From contig CAJNDS010001724.1 in the NCBI GenBank assembly GCA_905221605.1, forward strand, positions 72,001-136,000: a DNA stretch of 64,000 nt, given 5' to 3'. This document shows positions 19,953 through 29,356 of this stretch, one piece after another. The notes under the pieces are model-generated. The model was given only the letters and a program-made list of their open reading frames with translations, did not search any database and was not told the origin of the DNA. This stretch comes from Symbiodinium natans (taxonomy: Eukaryota; Sar; Dinophyceae; Suessiales; Symbiodiniaceae). How positions within the stretch are numbered: position 1 is the first letter of the stretch; each line of letters starts with the position of its first letter. The translations under genes were made by a program, and so were the position numbers.

Positions 19953-21920
19953 ATGGCTTGCCGTGGCGGGTTGCCGCGGACGGCATTGGATGACTGCGCG
20001 GCGTCGTTGAGGGAGCCGAAGGAGTTGCTGTTGAACTTTCCGATGTACGTCGTTCCCTTGGAGACAGTTATGAAGATGACCCATGTGCGTCCTCACCAGG
20101 AGTTGTTGCTTGATGGATTGCTCGAGACCTTTGATCCTGGTCGTGGTAAAGCCATGTTCGTCTCTCATCAATGGACCAGCGAACAGCACCCCGATCCAGA
20201 CGGGAAACAGCTGAGAATCTTCCAGGAGGCCATGTCAAACCTCATGACAGGTCGCACTGTTGCACAGCCAAATGTTTGGACGGAGCTGGTTTTCAAGTTG
20301 GCTGGAGGATCGGCTACATTGTTCAAGGCGTCGCAGTTGACTTCCGCTCCGATATGGGTTTGGTACGACTACTTTTGCATCCCACAGCATGCTGTTAACA
20401 TGGAAAGCAGGTCAGTGAGTGCCAACAAGTTCCAGGACCAACGGAATGCCATTGCAAGCATCTCTGCTTACATCGACAAGTGTCACTACTTTGTAGCCCT
20501 TTGCCCGCTGATGAAACACACAAATCTATCAACATTGAGCGCCCAGTCGTGGAAGCAGAGAGGATGGTGTAGGGCAGAAGCTGTTGCGCGGGACCTTTCC
20601 GTCAACAATGGGCTGACGTTGATCGTAGAGAGCCCCCAGCAGGTGTCACTCAGTGTGGCATATGACATGTCAAAAGCCCCGGGCGATGGAGAATTCACCA
20701 TTGCAGACGACCGAAGAGTGATAGGACAATTGATTCGGGACATGGTGCAAAAACAGCTGCACAACTCATTGAGAACTGGGGATTTTTCCAGGTACCGTTT
20801 CCTTCTGCATCATCAGTCAGTCCTTTTGAGAAACACCGACACAATGCCTGTTCCCGGGTTGTTGGAAGACAGTCCTGCCGGGTCTGTCAGTACACCCAAA
20901 GGGCCGGAAGAGATCGTCAGAGATTTCCTTCACCAGAACGGCTTTGAGAAGGTTTCAGATCGTGACACATCCGGGTGGTCTCCGTTGCTGTATGCTGCAT
21001 TGGGAGGAAATCCGGAGGTAATTGAAGCGCTGCTGCTGCAGGGAGCAGATCCCAATGATTACATCCGGAAGGTGCAAAACCTCGTGATGTTTGTGAAAGG
21101 GACCCCAGCCTTATCAATCTGCACGTCACAGGAACATAACGAGGCAATGCGAGTTTTGCTTCGCTTCAGAGCAGATCCCAACAAACACGACCCCGGACGC
21201 AGCAGTCCATTGTTCTATGCAAGCAATTCTGATAACATGGACGGGGCCAGGATTCTCATGGAAGCGGGGGCAGATCCTTTGTTGAGGAGCATATTCGACA
21301 CCAATGCTTTTGATCAAGCCTGCACTATGGGAGCCACAAAGATTCTGAAGGAAGTGCTGAATGTTCCCCCTCATGCTCTTTCGCAAAGGGAGGCCATAGC
21401 CTTTGCCACTGGCTTCGGGCATGCATGCCCGGAAACAATCTCTGTGCTGCTGGACATGGGCTGTGACAAGGACGGAGCAGTGGTCCCTAGAAACACTTTG
21501 ATGAAGTTATTCGTCAGTGCCTGTGCACTCAAGCACAGAGTGGCTCCAACGTCATTGACGACCCTCGTGTATCATCAGCCCAGTGCAACACCCTTGATGC
21601 GCAGCATCTTGAGTGGTTCCTACAGCTGTGCGCTCTTGCTCCTGGAAACCAGCGCCCGAGTGGATGTACGCAACAGCAAGAACCAGACAGCCTTTGACTT
21701 GGCCGTCAAGAAGCAGGCCCCCGACTCTTTGCTGTGGGCTTTGTGGGAGCGTGGCGCAGGGGACCACGCATCCAAGGAATCCATCGCCCGATGGTGGTCC
21801 AATACAACACAAAAGTTCCCAGTGGACTCCATCGAAGAGTTGGGGGGTTCAACCTTTGACGATGAGGATTTGGAGAGTCTAGACAGTGTGGATGACCCAA
21901 TGATATCCGTCGGTGTCTGA
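19953..21920 (+). CDS. SHQW-domain ankyrin-repeat protein, copy A
   Basis: 655 residues, uninterrupted by introns. Residues 64-210 form a conserved domain with AMFVSHQW (67-74), HPDPDGKQL (79-87), WVWYDYFCIPQ (135-145), SISAYIDKCHYFVALCP (169-185) and QRGWCRAE (202-209). The spacing of an N-terminal SHxW, a D..CIPQ box and a WC..E box recalls TIR- and HET-like signalling or effector folds; that fold link is my inference. From about 340 to 600 lie degenerate ankyrin repeats: GWSPLLYAALGGNPEVIEAL, GTPALSICTSQEHNEAMRVL, SSPLFYASNSDNMDGARILM and NQTAFDLAVKKQAPDSLLWA. The tail is acidic. No signal peptide or membrane segment, so probably cytosolic. The start is chosen because copy B shares ATGGCTTGCCGTGGCGG and diverges upstream. 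An out-of-frame conserved stretch precedes it. Large dinoflagellate families of this architecture exist to my knowledge; the ligand and role are unknown. Confidence 0.85.
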   Translation: MACRGGLPRTALDDCAASLREPKELLLNFPMYVVPLETVMKMTHVRPHQELLLDGLLETFDPGRGKAMFVSHQWTSEQHPDPDGKQLRIFQEAMSNLMTGRTVAQPNVWTELVFKLAGGSATLFKASQLTSAPIWVWYDYFCIPQHAVNMESRSVSANKFQDQRNAIASISAYIDKCHYFVALCPLMKHTNLSTLSAQSWKQRGWCRAEAVARDLSVNNGLTLIVESPQQVSLSVAYDMSKAPGDGEFTIADDRRVIGQLIRDMVQKQLHNSLRTGDFSRYRFLLHHQSVLLRNTDTMPVPGLLEDSPAGSVSTPKGPEEIVRDFLHQNGFEKVSDRDTSGWSPLLYAALGGNPEVIEALLLQGADPNDYIRKVQNLVMFVKGTPALSICTSQEHNEAMRVLLRFRADPNKHDPGRSSPLFYASNSDNMDGARILMEAGADPLLRSIFDTNAFDQACTMGATKILKEVLNVPPHALSQREAIAFATGFGHACPETISVLLDMGCDKDGAVVPRNTLMKLFVSACALKHRVAPTSLTTLVYHQPSATPLMRSILSGSYSCALLLLETSARVDVRNSKNQTAFDLAVKKQAPDSLLWALWERGAGDHASKESIARWWSNTTQKFPVDSIEELGGSTFDDEDLESLDSVDDPMISVGV

Positions 21921-22264
21921 AGGGCCAGTCGATTGGATCAGATGATCATGTGAAAATTCATGTTCTGCGTCGTTTTGCCTGGACTGGCCTGGCGGCTACT
22001 GAACCCAACAGATCCAGCAGCATCAGAAATCACTGTGGCCAGCGGTGTGTTGCTGTGGTTCCATAGCAAAAGACAGTTGGGCCCTTGGACATTTGGTCCA
22101 GGGGCAGTTCGCAGCAGAATGCTGTTGGCAACGTTTCAGTCCCTCGGACGCGCCGAAGTATCCTTGCTAATCATTCTTCGAGTCAAGGGACTCAACCTTT
22201 GGCCCCCAAGCTGGTACCCTGGGGTTTGGGGACCCGTTTTTGACATTCCTGAGGTAGTAGAAGG

Positions 22265-22440
22265 GCCGTATGAGCAGTGTGTATATACATATGTATATAT
22301 ATATATATGTTGTTTGTTCTACATACTCCTAATACGGCCCGTATACATGCATACATATATACATATGTAGAAGTATATATATATATATATATATATATAG
22401 ATATATATGTGTATATATATATACATTTTTTTTTTTAAGG
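22265..22440. repeat. AT microsatellite (TATA/TACATA) and T-run
   Basis: Alternating ATAT and TACATATG runs, then a perfect AT stretch near 22,373-22,399 and T10 near 22,425. Low complexity; absent at the equivalent place downstream of copy B. Confidence 0.9.
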
Positions 22441-22546
22441 GAAGCTTTAGGGGTGCAACCTTAAGGGTACGAGTCTTAATCTCTTGATGAGCGGTGGGCT
22501 GGGCACCAGCTCTTCGAGCTCTGCCAGCTCTCGCAGCCTACTGTGT

Positions 22547-22738
22547 CCTGGAGGTTCAGACTACTACTTAGTAGCCCAACTATTAGGGTTTAGGGTTTAG
22601 GGTTTTGGGTACTTATAGTAACCCAATTATAATTGTACCTAGAACCCAATTATGAGCCTACTAGGTTATACTTAAGGGGCGTTGACGTGGTTTATAGCTA
22701 CACTTATAATTGGGTCATAAGTACCCTGAACCTCCAAG
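22547..22738. mobile_element. TIR element, family III
   Basis: The left CCTGGAGGTTCAG (547-559) and right CTGAACCTCCAAG (726-738) ends are inverted with one mismatch. It contains a short TTTAGGG tract at 22,585-22,606. It lies between the copy A gene and its downstream exon relics and is absent downstream of copy B. Confidence 0.75.
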
Positions 22739-22762
22739 TGCGTATCACATCGCGTCACGTTT

Positions 22763-22870
22763 CGGGGAAGCGTACTCAGCAATGGCTGACGCAATCCGCA
22801 AGGTACAGAAATAAATTCAGATGCATCTTTCAAGCAATTAACTGCTAGAGTCACACCACTCAGATATGCA
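22763..22870 (+). pseudogene. Broken copy of AYSAMADAFRKVQK exon (cassette copy 2)
   Basis: Matches 26,601-26,747. The frame EAYSAMADAIRKVQK is followed by an in-frame TAA where the intact copy has TCA, and later bases have small insertions. Inactivated exon. Confidence 0.6.
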
Positions 22871-22940
22871 AAATTGGAGAAAAAAAGGTTCAGGGCGGAT
22901 CAAGGCTATGATTATGTTTGCGCCTGGACAACAATGATGT

Positions 22941-23143
22941 CTGCAGAAGAGCTGCGCAACAAGAACTATCATGAACACATCGCAGTTGCTGCCAGCGAGT
23001 GCTCAGGGTCGCAGTATGTCTATGTCCTATTGGGACTTCCCCATTCATCCTTGTTTGGATGCATTCGGCAGGCATCTTCCAATCTGGCGGCGTCCACGCG
23101 CGCAGCAAATGCAGCCTGCCTTTGGACCCAAGCCCAACCCTGA
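22941..23143 (+). pseudogene. SAEELRNKNYHEHIAVAASE exon (cassette copy 2)
   Basis: Reads SAEELRNKNYHEHIAVAASE then CSGSQYVYVLLGLPHSSLFG and stays open to 23,143. Closely matches 26,777-26,925 and, weakly, 16,433. The downstream DNA degrades to a proline-rich run and then CCCTAAA. Whether still spliced is unknown. Confidence 0.45.
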
Positions 23144-23195
23144 AGCCTCAAAGCCCCAAAAACCCGAAGGCCCCAGTCCTGAGCCCTTTACAGTC

Positions 23196-23280
23196 CCGTA
23201 AACCCTAAACCCTAATTAACCCTAAACCCTAAACCCTAAACCCTAAACCCTAAACCCTAAACCCTATAACCCTAAACCCC
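23196..23280 (-). repeat. Telomere-type (CCCTAAA)n tract
   Basis: About eleven C-strand units. A tract lies at the same relative place in cassette copy 3 (27,018-27,140) but with different length, so this insertion predates the duplication and the length changed later. Confidence 0.9.
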
Positions 23281-23323
23281 CTGAATATGTCTCGCCGGGC
23301 TTCAACACCAGCATGCCAAGCTT

Positions 23324-23400
23324 CCATCTTCGGGACCGGTGTGAGGAGGCCGAAGAAGGGTGGATTGAAGGCCGTTCCGGGCGCAAGCAGCGCAGACATC
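23324..23400 (+). pseudogene. Relic of CCATCTTCGGG terminal exon
   Basis: CCATCTTCGGGACCGGTG followed by GCCGAAGAAGG and GGATTGAAGG parallels the terminal exon at 17,928-17,996 and the relic at 27,190. An in-frame TGA interrupts the reading early. Confidence 0.45.
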
Positions 23401-24200
23401 GTGAGGTCATGAATGTTATGAATGTTATGCATGGGCTTGGTTCAGGGTTTAGGGTTTCGGGTTGAGGATTCTAGGATTCTAGGATTCTAGGATTCTAGGG
23501 CATGCCCTTACGAAAGTGCAGTTGTGGGCTTGGGTTTCGGGTTTTGGGAGTACCGGGTACCCAGAAAAAGGGAAGCCCAAATCGGCAAGGGCGCAGAAGG
23601 GGCCAAGGTGTAGGGTTTCGGGTTTCGGGTTTAGGGTTTAGGGTTTAGGGTCAGATGACTTTTAGGGCTGACTTGCAGCAGAGCTTCAGGCTCAGGTTCA
23701 GGTGCTTCTCATGCAGTCAGGGCCTTGCCGGGGCCCGGCATCAGTGATCCTCCTTCAAGTGCCGGCGCGGTGCTGTCCATGTGCGACCTTCCGCTGTTCA
23801 CAAAGCCCGGTACCCTAAACCCTAAACCCTAAACCCTGTTTTGAGTCCCTGTCAATTCAAGGCTCATGTTCCAGCCGCGTCCCTACGCAACCTTCGGCGA
23901 GGCCGCTTAGAAGACTGCGACCCATGGTTCATCATTATTATTATGATTATTATTGGGACTCATCATGATTCATCATGATTCATCGACAGGGTGTGCAAGG
24001 TTGGACCCGATTTGGAAGCAAAGTTTCATGAACGATGGGCGCGAGTCTCATGCACGCGTGAATGTTCAATAAAGTCAAACGATGCGCTGTCGCGCACGTC
24101 CATGCGAAAGATGCCGAGGGCTTTTCCCTCTTGACTGCTCAAAGGAAGGGGTTCAACCTCGGTAGCCTTGGGCCAGTGACCGTTGGGCTGCTGAGTGCGA
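23400..24200. other. Spacer between cassette copies
   Basis: Holds a (GATTCTAG)n short repeat at 23,468-23,500, a TTTAGGG tract near 23,620-23,650, a CCCTAAA tract near 23,813-23,837 and an ATT/ATG repeat near 23,935-23,975. 23,518-23,700 resembles 28,520-28,690 (shared GTTTCGGGTTTTGGGAGTAC and TTGCAGCAGAG). Cassette similarity to 19,710 onwards resumes near 23,960. Confidence 0.55.
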
Positions 24201-24201
24201 T

Positions 24202-26148
24202 ATGGCTTGCCGTGGCGGCCTGCCGCGGACGGCATTGGATGACTGCGCGGCGTCGTTGAGGGAGCCGAAGGAGTTGCTGTTGAACTTTCCGATGTACGTC
24301 GTTCCCTTGGAGACAGTTATGAAGATGACCCAGGTGCGTCCTCATCAGGAGTTGTTGCTTGATGGATTGCTCGAGACCTTTGATCCTGGTCGGGGTAAAG
24401 CCATGTTCATCTCTCATCAATGGACCAGCGAACAACACCCAGATCCAGATGGGAAACAGCTGAAGATCTTCCAGGAGGCCATGTCAAACCTCATGACAGG
24501 TCGCACTGTTGCACAGCCAAATGTTTGGACGGAGCTGGTCTTCAAGTTGGAAGGAGGATCGGCTCAACAGTTTAATGCGTCCCAGCTGACTTCCACTCCG
24601 ATCTGGGTTTGGTACGACTACTTTTGCATCCCGCAGTATGCTGTCGACACGGAAAGCAGGTCAGTGAGTGCCAACAAGTTCCAGGACCAACGGAATGCCA
24701 TTGCAAGCATCTCTGCTTACATCGACAAGTGTCACTACTTTGTAGCCCTTTGCCCGCTGATGAAGCACGCAAATCTGTCAACATTGAGCGCCCAGTCGTG
24801 GAAGCAGAGAGGATGGTGTAGGGCAGAAGCTGTTGTGCGGGACCTTTCCGTCAACAATGGGTTGACGTTGATCGTAGAGAGCCCCCGGCAGGTGTCACTG
24901 GGCGCGGCATATGACATGTCAAAAGCCCCGGGCGATGGAGAATTCACCATCGCCGACGACCGAAAAGTGATAGGGCAGTTGGTGAAGGACATGGCGCAAA
25001 AGCAGTTGCACAACTCATTGAGAACTGGGGATGTTTCCAGGTACCGTTTTCTTCTGCATCATCAGTCAGTCCTTTTGAGGAACACCGACACGGTGCCTGT
25101 GTCCGGGCTGTTGGAAGACAGTCCTGTCGGGTCTGTCGGTACACCCAAAGGGCCGGAAGAGATCGTCAGAGATTTCCTTCGCCAGAACGGCTTTGAGAAG
25201 GTTTCAGATCGTGACACATCCGGGTGGTCTCCGTTGCTATATGCTGCGTTGGGAGGAAAGCCGGAGGTAGTTGAAGCGCTACTGCTGCAGGGAGCAGATC
25301 CCAATGACTACATCCGGAAGGTGCAACAGCTCGTGATGTTTGTGAAAGGGACCCCAGCCTTATCAATCTGCACATCTCAGGGCCATAACGAGGCAACGCG
25401 AGTTTTGCTTCGTTTCAGAGCAGATCCCAACAAACACGACCCTCAACGCAGCAGTCCATTGTTCTATGCAAGCACTTCTGACAACATAGACGGGGCCAGG
25501 ATTCTCCTGGAAGCGGGTGCGGATCCTTTGTTGAGGAGCATCTTCGGCACCAATGCTTTTGATCACGCCTGCACTATGGGAGCCACAAAGATTCTGAAGG
25601 AAGTGCTGAATGTTCCCCCTCATGCTCTGTCGCAGAGGGATGCCATAGGGTTTGCCACTGGCTTCGGGCATGCAAGCCCGGAAACAATCTCTGTGCTGCT
25701 GGACATGGGCTGTGACAAGGACGGAGCAGTGGTCCCTAGAAACACTTTGATGAAGTTATTCGTCAGTGCCTGTGCGCTCAAGCACAGAGTGGCTCCAACG
25801 TCATTGACGACCCTCGTGTATCATCAGCCCAGTGCAACACCCTTGATGCGCAGCATCTTGAGTGGTTCCTACAGCTGTGCGCTCTTGCTCCTGGAAACCA
25901 GCGCCCGAGTGGATGTACGCAACAGCAAGAACCAGACAGCCTTTGACTTGGCCGTCAAGAAGCAGGCCCCCGACTCTTTGCTGTGGGCTTTGTGGGAGCG
26001 TGGCGCAGGTGACTACGCATCCATGGAATCCATTGCTTGGTGGAGGTCCAATAGGCTTCCAGTGACGGACTCCATCGAAGAGATGAGGGATTCAACCTTG
26101 AAGGATGTGGAGAGTCTGGATGACGCACTAATATCTGTCAGTGTCTGA
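24202..26148 (+). CDS. SHQW-domain ankyrin-repeat protein, copy B
   Basis: 648 residues, intronless, closely similar to copy A throughout. The same domain motifs are intact: AMFISHQW, WVWYDYFCIPQ, SISAYIDKCHYFVALCP and QRGWCRAE. Ankyrin repeats match (GWSPLLYAALGGKPEVVEAL, GTPALSICTSQGHNEATRVL, SSPLFYASTSDNIDGARILL). The C-terminal 40 residues diverge and are seven residues shorter than in A, after a small deletion; similarity continues into the 3' flank (GGGCCAGTCGAT, CAGCAGCATCAGAAATCACT). Both copies remaining open over about 650 codons suggests selection or recent duplication. The start is chosen by conservation with A. Function inferred only at the level of an ankyrin-scaffold protein with a probable signalling domain. 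Confidence 0.85.
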   Translation: MACRGGLPRTALDDCAASLREPKELLLNFPMYVVPLETVMKMTQVRPHQELLLDGLLETFDPGRGKAMFISHQWTSEQHPDPDGKQLKIFQEAMSNLMTGRTVAQPNVWTELVFKLEGGSAQQFNASQLTSTPIWVWYDYFCIPQYAVDTESRSVSANKFQDQRNAIASISAYIDKCHYFVALCPLMKHANLSTLSAQSWKQRGWCRAEAVVRDLSVNNGLTLIVESPRQVSLGAAYDMSKAPGDGEFTIADDRKVIGQLVKDMAQKQLHNSLRTGDVSRYRFLLHHQSVLLRNTDTVPVSGLLEDSPVGSVGTPKGPEEIVRDFLRQNGFEKVSDRDTSGWSPLLYAALGGKPEVVEALLLQGADPNDYIRKVQQLVMFVKGTPALSICTSQGHNEATRVLLRFRADPNKHDPQRSSPLFYASTSDNIDGARILLEAGADPLLRSIFGTNAFDHACTMGATKILKEVLNVPPHALSQRDAIGFATGFGHASPETISVLLDMGCDKDGAVVPRNTLMKLFVSACALKHRVAPTSLTTLVYHQPSATPLMRSILSGSYSCALLLLETSARVDVRNSKNQTAFDLAVKKQAPDSLLWALWERGAGDYASMESIAWWRSNRLPVTDSIEEMRDSTLKDVESLDDALISVSV

Positions 26149-26600
26149 TGGGCCAGTCGATGCATCCGTTCACCATTTGAAAACAAATCCAGCAGCATCA
26201 GAAATCACTGCGGCCTGCGGTGCTTGATGTGGGAAGTCTGGTGTCATAGCAACAGCGACAAAGTTGGGCCGTTCGACGTTTTGTCCATCAGAATGCGGAT
26301 GGCAACCACTCACGCCCTCGGGGGCGCCGAAGAATCGTTGCTCGCGTCGTGTGTGGCAAGTGTTCATACTTCGATTCAAAGGACTCTACCTCGCACATTT
26401 AAGGTGGTGTTTTGGGTTTGGGAAGATTCCTGAGGTACTAAAAGAGCCATATTAGGAGTATCTTAAGGAAAACCTTAGAGGTACTAAAGAGCCATATTAG
26501 GAGTATCTTAATTAAGGAAAACCATACGGGTACGAGTCTTAATCTCTTGAGCGGTGGGCTGGGCACCAGCTCCACAGTTGGTACCACATCGTATCACGTG

Positions 26601-26747
26601 CGGGAAGCGTACTCAGCAATGGCTGACGCATTCCGCAAGGTACAGAAATCAATTCAGATGCATCTTTCACGCAAAGAACTGCCAGAGTCACACGAGCCAG
26701 ATTTTGCAAAATTGGAGAAAAAGGTTCCGGGTGGATTAAGTCTCTGA
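26601..26747 (+). CDS. Exon candidate (AYSAMADAFRKVQKSIQMHL), copy 3
   Basis: Reads EAYSAMADAFRKVQKSIQMH then LSRKELPESHEPDFAKLEKK and VPGGLSL to a TGA at 26,745-26,747. Highly charged, helical. The copy at 22,763 is broken by a stop. Unknown family; it may be a separate small gene or 3' exons of a neighbouring transcript. Confidence 0.5.
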   Translation, partial: REAYSAMADAFRKVQKSIQMHLSRKELPESHEPDFAKLEKKVPGGLSL

Positions 26748-26776
26748 TTATGTTTGCGCCTGGAAAGCAAAAGGCC

Positions 26777-26925
26777 TCTGCAGAAGAGCTGCGCAACAAG
26801 AACTATCATGAACACATCGCAGTTGCTGCCAGCGAGTGCTCAGGGTCGCAGTATGTCTATGTCTTATTGGGACTTCCCCATTCATCCTTGTTTGGATGCA
26901 TGAGGCAGGCATGTTCCAATCTGTA
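26777..26925 (+). CDS. Exon candidate (SAEELRNKNYHEHIAVAASE), copy 3
   Basis: Reads SAEELRNKNYHEHIAVAASE, CSGSQYVYVLLGLPHSSLFG and CMRQACSNL before TAG at about 26,923. The boundary could be the AG in GGTCGCAG|TATG. Same order and spacing after the AYSAMADA exon as in copy 2. Unknown function. Confidence 0.45.
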
Positions 26926-27017
26926 GCTGTCCAAACACACAGCAAATGCAGCCTGCCTTTGGACCCAAGCCCAACCCTGAAGCCCCAAAGCCCCAAAAAC
27001 CCGAACGCCCTTTCTAG

Positions 27018-27140
27018 TCCTAAACCCTAAACCCTAAACCCTAAACCCTAAACCCTAAACCCTAAACCCTAAACCCTAAACCCTAAACCCTAAACCTAAA
27101 CCCTAAGCCCTAAGCCCTAAACCCTATAAACCCTAAGCCC
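27018..27140 (-). repeat. Telomere-type (CCCTAAA)n array
   Basis: About sixteen C-strand units including CCCTAAG variants near the end. A G-strand tract follows at 27,265-27,311, so the relic exon between them is bracketed by complementary repeats. Confidence 0.95.
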
Positions 27141-27177
27141 TTTATAAATTTATGTGTCATGCCAGGCTTCAAGACCA

Positions 27178-27258
27178 TCATGCCGGGCTTCCATCTTCGG
27201 GCGTGGTGAGGCAGACGAGGCGCAGCGCCGAAGAAGGTGGACTGAAGGCTGTTCCGTG
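27178..27258 (+). pseudogene. Relic of CCATCTTCGGG terminal exon, copy 3
   Basis: CCATCTTCGGGCGTGGTGAG, GCGCAGCGCCGAAGAAGG and GGACTGAAGGCTG parallel 17,928-17,996. One frame reads GRGEADEAQRR, close to GNGEAEEAQPA, then shifts. Confidence 0.45.
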
Positions 27259-27454
27259 AGGTTATGATTTAGGGTTTAGGGTTTAGGGTTTAGGGTTTAG
27301 GGTTTAGGGTTACATCATGAACGTCATGAATATCATGAGTATTATGAATCTAATGAATATGAGTAGTATTATTCATACCCACAGTCAGCCTTGCAAACCC
27401 TTAAGTCCTCAAAGCATCGAAACGTGGAATCTTTTTCGGAGACTTGAGACGAGT

Positions 27455-27745
27455 ATGTGCAGGACAATTAGGTACGTTCGTTTGGCCTTGCTGACCGCAC
27501 GGGCTATCAAGCAGGACCAATCTTCCAGTGCCATGACCATGACTGTGGGTGTCTCTGAGATAACACAGTAGTGATTGATGGCCTTGGCACATGCACCAAC
27601 CCGGTAGGAATCGGGTGCGTGCAGACCTGCTCCTGCACATGCACCGCGAGCTTCTGTTTCCGGTTGCAGGCATCATCTGCACAAGCGCCGAGCCAGAAGA
27701 AACAGATCAATGTGCTTGGGTATGACATGCGGTCACATAGGTTCA
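27455..27745. repeat. Duplicated segment X, copy 2 (no telomere insert)
   Basis: Parallels 18,098-18,460. Here CACAGTAGTGATTGATGG is continuous, providing the empty site for the array at 18,221-18,273. Reads a cysteine-rich ACSC-type stretch (CSCTCTASFCFRLQASSAQA) in one frame. 27,317-27,370 upstream is an ATGAAT-type short repeat. Confidence 0.6.
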
Positions 27746-28205
27746 CGCAGGCAAGATGAACCCATGTCCAAGTTCACATGAAGCAGGGTTTATATTACTG
27801 TTCTTGGTGAGTGTACATGAGGCTCCTTTATAACATTGGTGAGTGTATATATTGGGTGTCCTTTTGGGGATACAAGGAGTCTATACCGTACTTCACGTCC
27901 CTATACACTATAGAAGACTTGTTTCAGGTCGTTAGGCCACCTGCCTACTCAATCTCGTGGGCAGTTTTATTCGACAGAATGCTTGCTTGGTTTATGCATG
28001 CTTGGACTCTAAGCCCTATATAAACCCTTTATAAACCCTATATAAACCCTAAATAAACCCTAAACCCTAAACTCTAGATCAGCTTCGACCTGTGATTGCG
28101 ATTGATGTCAGCCAGGCTTCCTTGGTTCGCCAAGCATGGCGGTTCACGCAGACCTGATCCTCTGAACACCTACTGTCAATATTCCTGTATAACTGCGCTA
28201 AAATC

Positions 28206-28222
28206 CCCCCCCCCCCCCCCCC
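28206..28222. repeat. Homopolymer C tract
   Basis: A run of about 17-18 C. Similar C or G runs occur at 12,721-12,734, 13,048-13,060, 13,810-13,821, 28,738-28,751, 38,271-38,283, 52,671-52,685, 57,927-57,946, 63,599-63,609 and 63,841-63,859. Lengths of such runs are unreliable in assemblies. Confidence 0.9.
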
Positions 28223-28256
28223 CTAGGATTCCCTATAAGGTACCCCAATTTCGGAA

Positions 28257-28342
28257 AACCCTAAACCCTAAACCCTAAACCCTAAACCCTAAACCCTAAA
28301 CCCTAAACCCTAAACCCTAAACCCTAAACCCTAAACCCTAAC
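28257..28342 (-). repeat. Telomere-type (CCCTAAA)n array
   Basis: Twelve C-strand units ending 19 bases before an ATG-starting exon. Confidence 0.95.
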
Positions 28343-28360
28343 CCAATTTCGGAAACCGCC

Positions 28361-28435
28361 ATGTCGGCCGGCAAGCTGGAGAAGAAGTTGGCGGCCCTGG
28401 AGCGACGAAGCTCTGCTAGACGACAGAGTGCTTGA
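28361..28435 (+). CDS. Exon candidate MSAGKLEKKLAALERR (paralogue a)
   Basis: ATG-initiated frame reads MSAGKLEKKLAALERRSSAR then RQSA and TGA. It is the same as an exon at 60,652 (MSAAKFEKSLAALERRPSKV), and a shorter relic lies at 19,003. A coiled-coil-type helix. In both full copies the MREEM exon follows 0.5-0.7 kb downstream, so this is probably the first coding exon of a small gene family. It lies between CCCTAAA and TTTAGGG tracts. Confidence 0.55.
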   Translation: MSAGKLEKKLAALERRSSARRQSA

Positions 28436-28882
28436 GGGGTTGTGTGGGGCGGGTAGGGCATGGCCCGACAACAGGGTTTAGGGTTTAGGGTTTAGGGTTT
28501 AGGGTTTAGGGTTTAGGGTAAGCAGTCGTGGGCTTAAGTTTCGGGTTTTGGGAGTACAAGGCCAAGCTCGGTGTACATTTCTACTTCTTTTGGACCCCTT
28601 TGTGCTCTCTCGGAAACTGATCGCCGGTCCAGGGGGCTTAGATTCTAAGGCCTTGCAGATGCCGTGCAAGGCTAACTTGCAGCAGAGTGTTAAGCTCATG
28701 TATACCTGATGTAAGACAGGGTCTACAAGAAGGGACCCCCCCCCCCCCCCCGTTGTAAGTACGGTTATAAAGCGCCCGGAATTGGGTTAGAAAGAGATCC
28801 TAACTTAGGTTATACGTCCCTAAACTATAGTTGGTACAGTAAGGAGACCCCCCTCCTTGCCAGGGAGGCAAAGCAAGCCCAG

Positions 28883-28972
28883 GAATGCGGGAGGAGATGC
28901 ATGGCGAGCTTTCCTCGCTTTATCTTCGCCTCCAGGCTATAGAGGAGAAGATCAGGAGCCTTCTTGGGGCGT
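28883..28972 (+). CDS. Exon candidate MREEMHGELSSLYLRLQAIE (paralogue a)
   Basis: Begins after CCCAG|G; reads MREEMHGELSSLYLRLQAIE then EKIRSLLGAW, running into a TTTAGGG array at 28,973. Paralogous to 61,383. Heptad-like coiled coil. Probably the second exon after 28,361. Confidence 0.5.
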
Positions 28973-29065
28973 GGGGTTTAGGGTTTAGGGTTTAGGGTTT
29001 AGGGTTTAGGGTTTAGGGTTTAGGGTTTAGGGTTCAGGGTTTAGGGTTTAGGGTTTAGGGTTTCG
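28973..29065 (+). repeat. Telomere-type (TTTAGGG)n array
   Basis: Thirteen G-strand units, one TTCAGGG variant. A shorter G tract lies at 28,472-28,518. Confidence 0.95.
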
Positions 29066-29227
29066 GGTCGTCCCAGCTGACTCTGGGTTCAAAAAAGGGT
29101 TCAGGGTTTTTCGTAGGGTTTAGGGTACCTGGGTCGGGTGGGCATTGAGGCGGCCCGTGTCTGATAAGGTCAACCCTAGATCAAATCCTCAACTGGGACA
29201 GACAAACCTGTGCATGTGCCACCTGTG

Positions 29228-29356
29228 CTTGGAGGTTCACGGGTAGTTCTACGTAGGGGTTATACGTATGGCAACAAGACGCATAAACCTAAACATATAT
29301 ATATATATATAGAGTACCCAAAACCCTATACTTGCAAGTACCCAAGAACCTCCAAG
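29228..29356. mobile_element. TIR element, family III
   Basis: The left CTTGGAGGTTC and right GAACCTCCAAG ends are a perfect 11-bp inverted pair. The interior includes a TA microsatellite at 29,298-29,312. 129 bp, non-coding. Confidence 0.75.

Noticed and set aside
22265-22440. TATA-rich promoter for a downstream gene
   Set aside because: It is a microsatellite absent at the matching site of cassette copy 3, and dinoflagellate promoters usually lack TATA boxes.
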